In this document: piece after piece, positions 5,741 through 7,394 of the stretch
Numbering within the stretch: position 1 is the first letter of the stretch
Layout of the letters: each line of letters starts with the position of its first letter
DNA from: Nostoc cf. edaphicum LEGE 07299
Lineage (GTDB): Bacteria > Cyanobacteriota > Cyanobacteriia > Cyanobacteriales > Nostocaceae
Assembly: GCF_015207245.1 (NCBI RefSeq)
Contig: NZ_JADEXF010000152.1
Location: forward strand, 1 to 7,394
Direction: 5' to 3'
DNA: 7,394 nucleotides
Notes under the pieces: generated by a model
Told to the model about the DNA's origin: nothing
The model's input: only the letters and a program-made list of their open reading frames with translations
Databases searched by the model: none
Position numbers and translations under genes: made by a program

Positions 5741-5887
5741 CTTGTCCCATCCTACATAAGTCAGCAGTTATATGATGCTGCTCCTGAACCCAAACAGCTT
5801 TTATTAATTCCAAAAGCAGAACATTTCCAAATTTACCAGCCGGGAATAAATTCGTATTTGCAAGGAATGCAGAAGTTTATCGAAAAT
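5741..5887 (+). pseudogene. C-terminal remnant of an alpha/beta-hydrolase gene, antisense to the importer operon
   Basis: Plus-strand frame from 5741 reads LVPSYISQQLYDAAPEP, then KQLLLIPKAEHFQIYQPG, then INSYLQGMQKFIEN. This is the familiar C-terminal end of serine alpha/beta-hydrolases: a V-P-S-x-x-S-x-x-L segment after the catalytic-Asp loop, A-x-x-P-K-x-L-L, and the catalytic-His loop (A-E-H, His codon 5822-5824). An in-frame TAA at 5708-5710 and the lack of hydrolase-like sequence in 5605-5740 show that the first two-thirds, including the nucleophile elbow G-x-S-x-G, are gone. After FIEN the frame runs on unnaturally to a TAA at 5999-6001 inside the binding-protein gene. It fills the 5605-5938 gap apart from the ribosome site of the MalF-type gene. 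No start codon or ribosome site is seen. Confidence 0.65.
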
Positions 5888-5938
5888 GGGAGTCTCGCCA
5901 GAAAATGGAGAGTGAGAAATAGGAGAATTTTCAATTGC

Positions 5939-7204
5939 TTAATTCATTGCTTTAATCTGCTGATTTGCTTCATTCTGTGCCCTCAGCATCGCTTCTTTTA
6001 ATGGTTGTTGCCCAAGTAAGGCGCTGACAAACTGATTTTCAAAGTTATTTACGATCGCACTTGGATATTGACCCACCTGCCACGGTGTAGCATAATTAAC
6101 TCCTGCAACTAATGGCGATCGCAAGGGGTCTTGGTCATAGCCTAAATTCTTTGCTACTGATTTACGTGTTGGCAAAGCAAACCCTGTTCCTGTCCACTTT
6201 TGCATTCCTTCTTTACCTGTGAGATAAGAAATCAACTCCCAAGCTTCGGCTTTGTGTTGTGCTTGCTTATTCATCACGTAGGCAACTGTAAACACCATCG
6301 TGCCTTTTTTATCATTAATAGTAGGAACTGGTGCGGTAGCAAATTCTACTTGGGGAAAAGTTTCAGTTAGATAAGGAATTGCCCAGTTACCTTCAATCAC
6401 CATTGCTACTTTACTCTGACCAAACATTTCACTACCTGAGTTTGTCCCTACATCAGATTTTTGGGCAGAGGAACGATCTTTTTGATACTGGTTTACTACT
6501 AACTGTAAACCCTGTAAACCTGACTCACTGGCAAAAGTAGCATAACCATTTTTATCTACGAGTTGTCCACCAAAGGCTTTAATTTTATAAGCTTGACGCG
6601 CTAATTCTGGAATTTCCCCAAAGCCGTATTTGTTAAGTTTGCCTGTCAATTGTTTCGAGTAGTTACGTAATTCATCCCAAGTTGCTGGCGGATTACTTAG
6701 ACCTGCGGCGGCGAAGGCTTTTTTGTTATAAAACAGAGCCAAGGTTGAATAGTCTTTGGGAAGACCGTAAATCTGATTTTGGTATTTGAAACTGTCGAGT
6801 AGGGTATCCTCAAAATCCGCAAGGTCAAATTCAGGGGTGATATAACTTTCTAACGGTTCTAGGACATTTTGACTCATTAAGAAAGGAGCTTCCAGCGCAT
6901 CCAGATAAAAAACATCGGGCGCAGCTTCCCCAACTAAACGAGTTTTGATTACATCCATGTATTGGTCGGAAATTACCTCATATTTGACCTTAATCGTTGG
7001 ATGTTGTGCTTCAAAGTCTTGCAGTACTTGTCTCAATAGTTTTTGCTCAACGGGAGAGCCTCCCCAACCACTAAGTTTGATGGTGACTGCGGTAGATGCT
7101 AACGGTTTGCTTGGCAATTGTAGGCTTTGACAAGCAATAATAGCGATCGCGATCGCCATCACCAAAGCCAAAAAATTAAATAATCCTTTATTGTTCACAA
7201 ACAA
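5939..7204 (-). CDS. Extracellular solute-binding lipoprotein, family 1 (sugar ABC importer)
   Basis: High-affinity binding component of the importer, tethered to the outer face of the cytoplasmic membrane. The 421-residue protein opens with a lipoprotein signal peptide whose lipobox is I-I-A-C, with the lipidated Cys at 25. The body has SBP_bac_1 hallmarks: KLSGWGGSPVEQKLL (strand then helix), DFEAQHPTIKVKYEV, APDVFYLDA near residue 95, QIYGLPKDYSTLALFYNKKAF, ATWDELRNYSKQL, SKVAMVIEGNWAIPYL, and AWELISYLTGKEG with a C-terminal Q/A-rich helix. Start is ambiguous: TTG at 7204 or GTG at 7198. AGAGAA (7216-7211) is 6 nt before the TTG, which I prefer slightly; GAGG (7222-7219) is rather far from both. 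First gene of the operon. No MalK-like ATPase lies in the window. Substrate unknown. Confidence 0.93.
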   Translation of the reverse strand: MFVNNKGLFNFLALVMAIAIAIIACQSLQLPSKPLASTAVTIKLSGWGGSPVEQKLLRQVLQDFEAQHPTIKVKYEVISDQYMDVIKTRLVGEAAPDVFYLDALEAPFLMSQNVLEPLESYITPEFDLADFEDTLLDSFKYQNQIYGLPKDYSTLALFYNKKAFAAAGLSNPPATWDELRNYSKQLTGKLNKYGFGEIPELARQAYKIKAFGGQLVDKNGYATFASESGLQGLQLVVNQYQKDRSSAQKSDVGTNSGSEMFGQSKVAMVIEGNWAIPYLTETFPQVEFATAPVPTINDKKGTMVFTVAYVMNKQAQHKAEAWELISYLTGKEGMQKWTGTGFALPTRKSVAKNLGYDQDPLRSPLVAGVNYATPWQVGQYPSAIVNNFENQFVSALLGQQPLKEAMLRAQNEANQQIKAMN

Positions 7205-7394
7205 ATAATATTCTCTTTCCTCGCTTATAACTTGTGTTATTAAGGAATGATATTTTACTTATTTGAAATTTTGGCTGAAAATTGCAAGCTAAAATAACGA
7301 AAAATTATCAGCAATGCTAATTAAAGCATACTGAGTCCCTTTGCAACCTGATTTGTCCGAGGATACTTCACCCATAATTTATGTTGATGGATTC
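7205..7394. other. Leader/promoter region of the importer operon; no established gene
   Basis: AT-rich DNA upstream of the binding-protein gene. On the minus strand TAAAAT is visible about 40 nt before the start codon, but I find no -35 at proper spacing. On the plus strand the frame from 7335 to the right edge is open (20 codons), possibly the beginning of a divergent gene, with only TTG starts (7341, 7353) and no ribosome site. Confidence 0.3.

Overview
The window looks like chromosomal DNA of a filamentous, Nostoc/Anabaena-type cyanobacterium. Three photosynthetic electron-transport proteins are encoded on the minus strand: cytochrome c6, plastocyanin and the photosystem II cytochrome c550. 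The octamer GCGATCGC (HIP1) occurs at least six times (1890, 4458, 4769, 6115, and overlapping copies at 7143 and 7149), against an expectation of about 0.1 in random sequence of this length. Heptanucleotide STRR-type repeats, typical of Nostocales, sit between genes. The petE promoter closely matches my memory of the Anabaena petE promoter.

Layout. 1-1128 (+): 3' part of a gene for a Pro/Ser/Thr-rich protein with a TonB-C-like domain; it runs off the left edge. 1129-1582: convergent intergenic region with three inverted repeats and no credible gene. 1583-1927 (-): petJ, cytochrome c6, for which I prefer a TTG start 30 nt inside the longest open frame. 2172-2591 (-): petE, plastocyanin, with a clear promoter/operator region. 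2834-3325 (-): psbV. 3459-3674 (-): a 71-residue protein resembling the N-terminal domain of translation initiation factor IF-2. 3863-7204 (-): a carbohydrate-type ABC importer without an ATPase, transcribed as binding lipoprotein, then MalF-type permease, then MalG-type permease. The 334-nt gap between the first two carries, antisense, the decayed C-terminal end of an alpha/beta-hydrolase gene. 7205-7394: leader of the importer operon, with no gene I can establish.

How the genes fit together. Plastocyanin and cytochrome c6 are interchangeable carriers from cytochrome b6f to photosystem I (or cytochrome oxidase), normally exchanged according to copper. Here their genes are adjacent, and each has its own 3-bp-spaced inverted repeat in the promoter. 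Cytochrome c550 belongs to the lumenal oxygen-evolving complex of photosystem II. All three proteins have lumen/periplasm export signals. The ABC importer is a separate function; its substrate cannot be read from sequence, and its ATPase must be encoded elsewhere.

I see no wholly unknown system. The points most worth following are the two candidate operators of the petJ/petE pair, the corrected petJ start, the hydrolase relic inside the importer operon, and the long inverted repeats found 3' of nearly every minus-strand gene.
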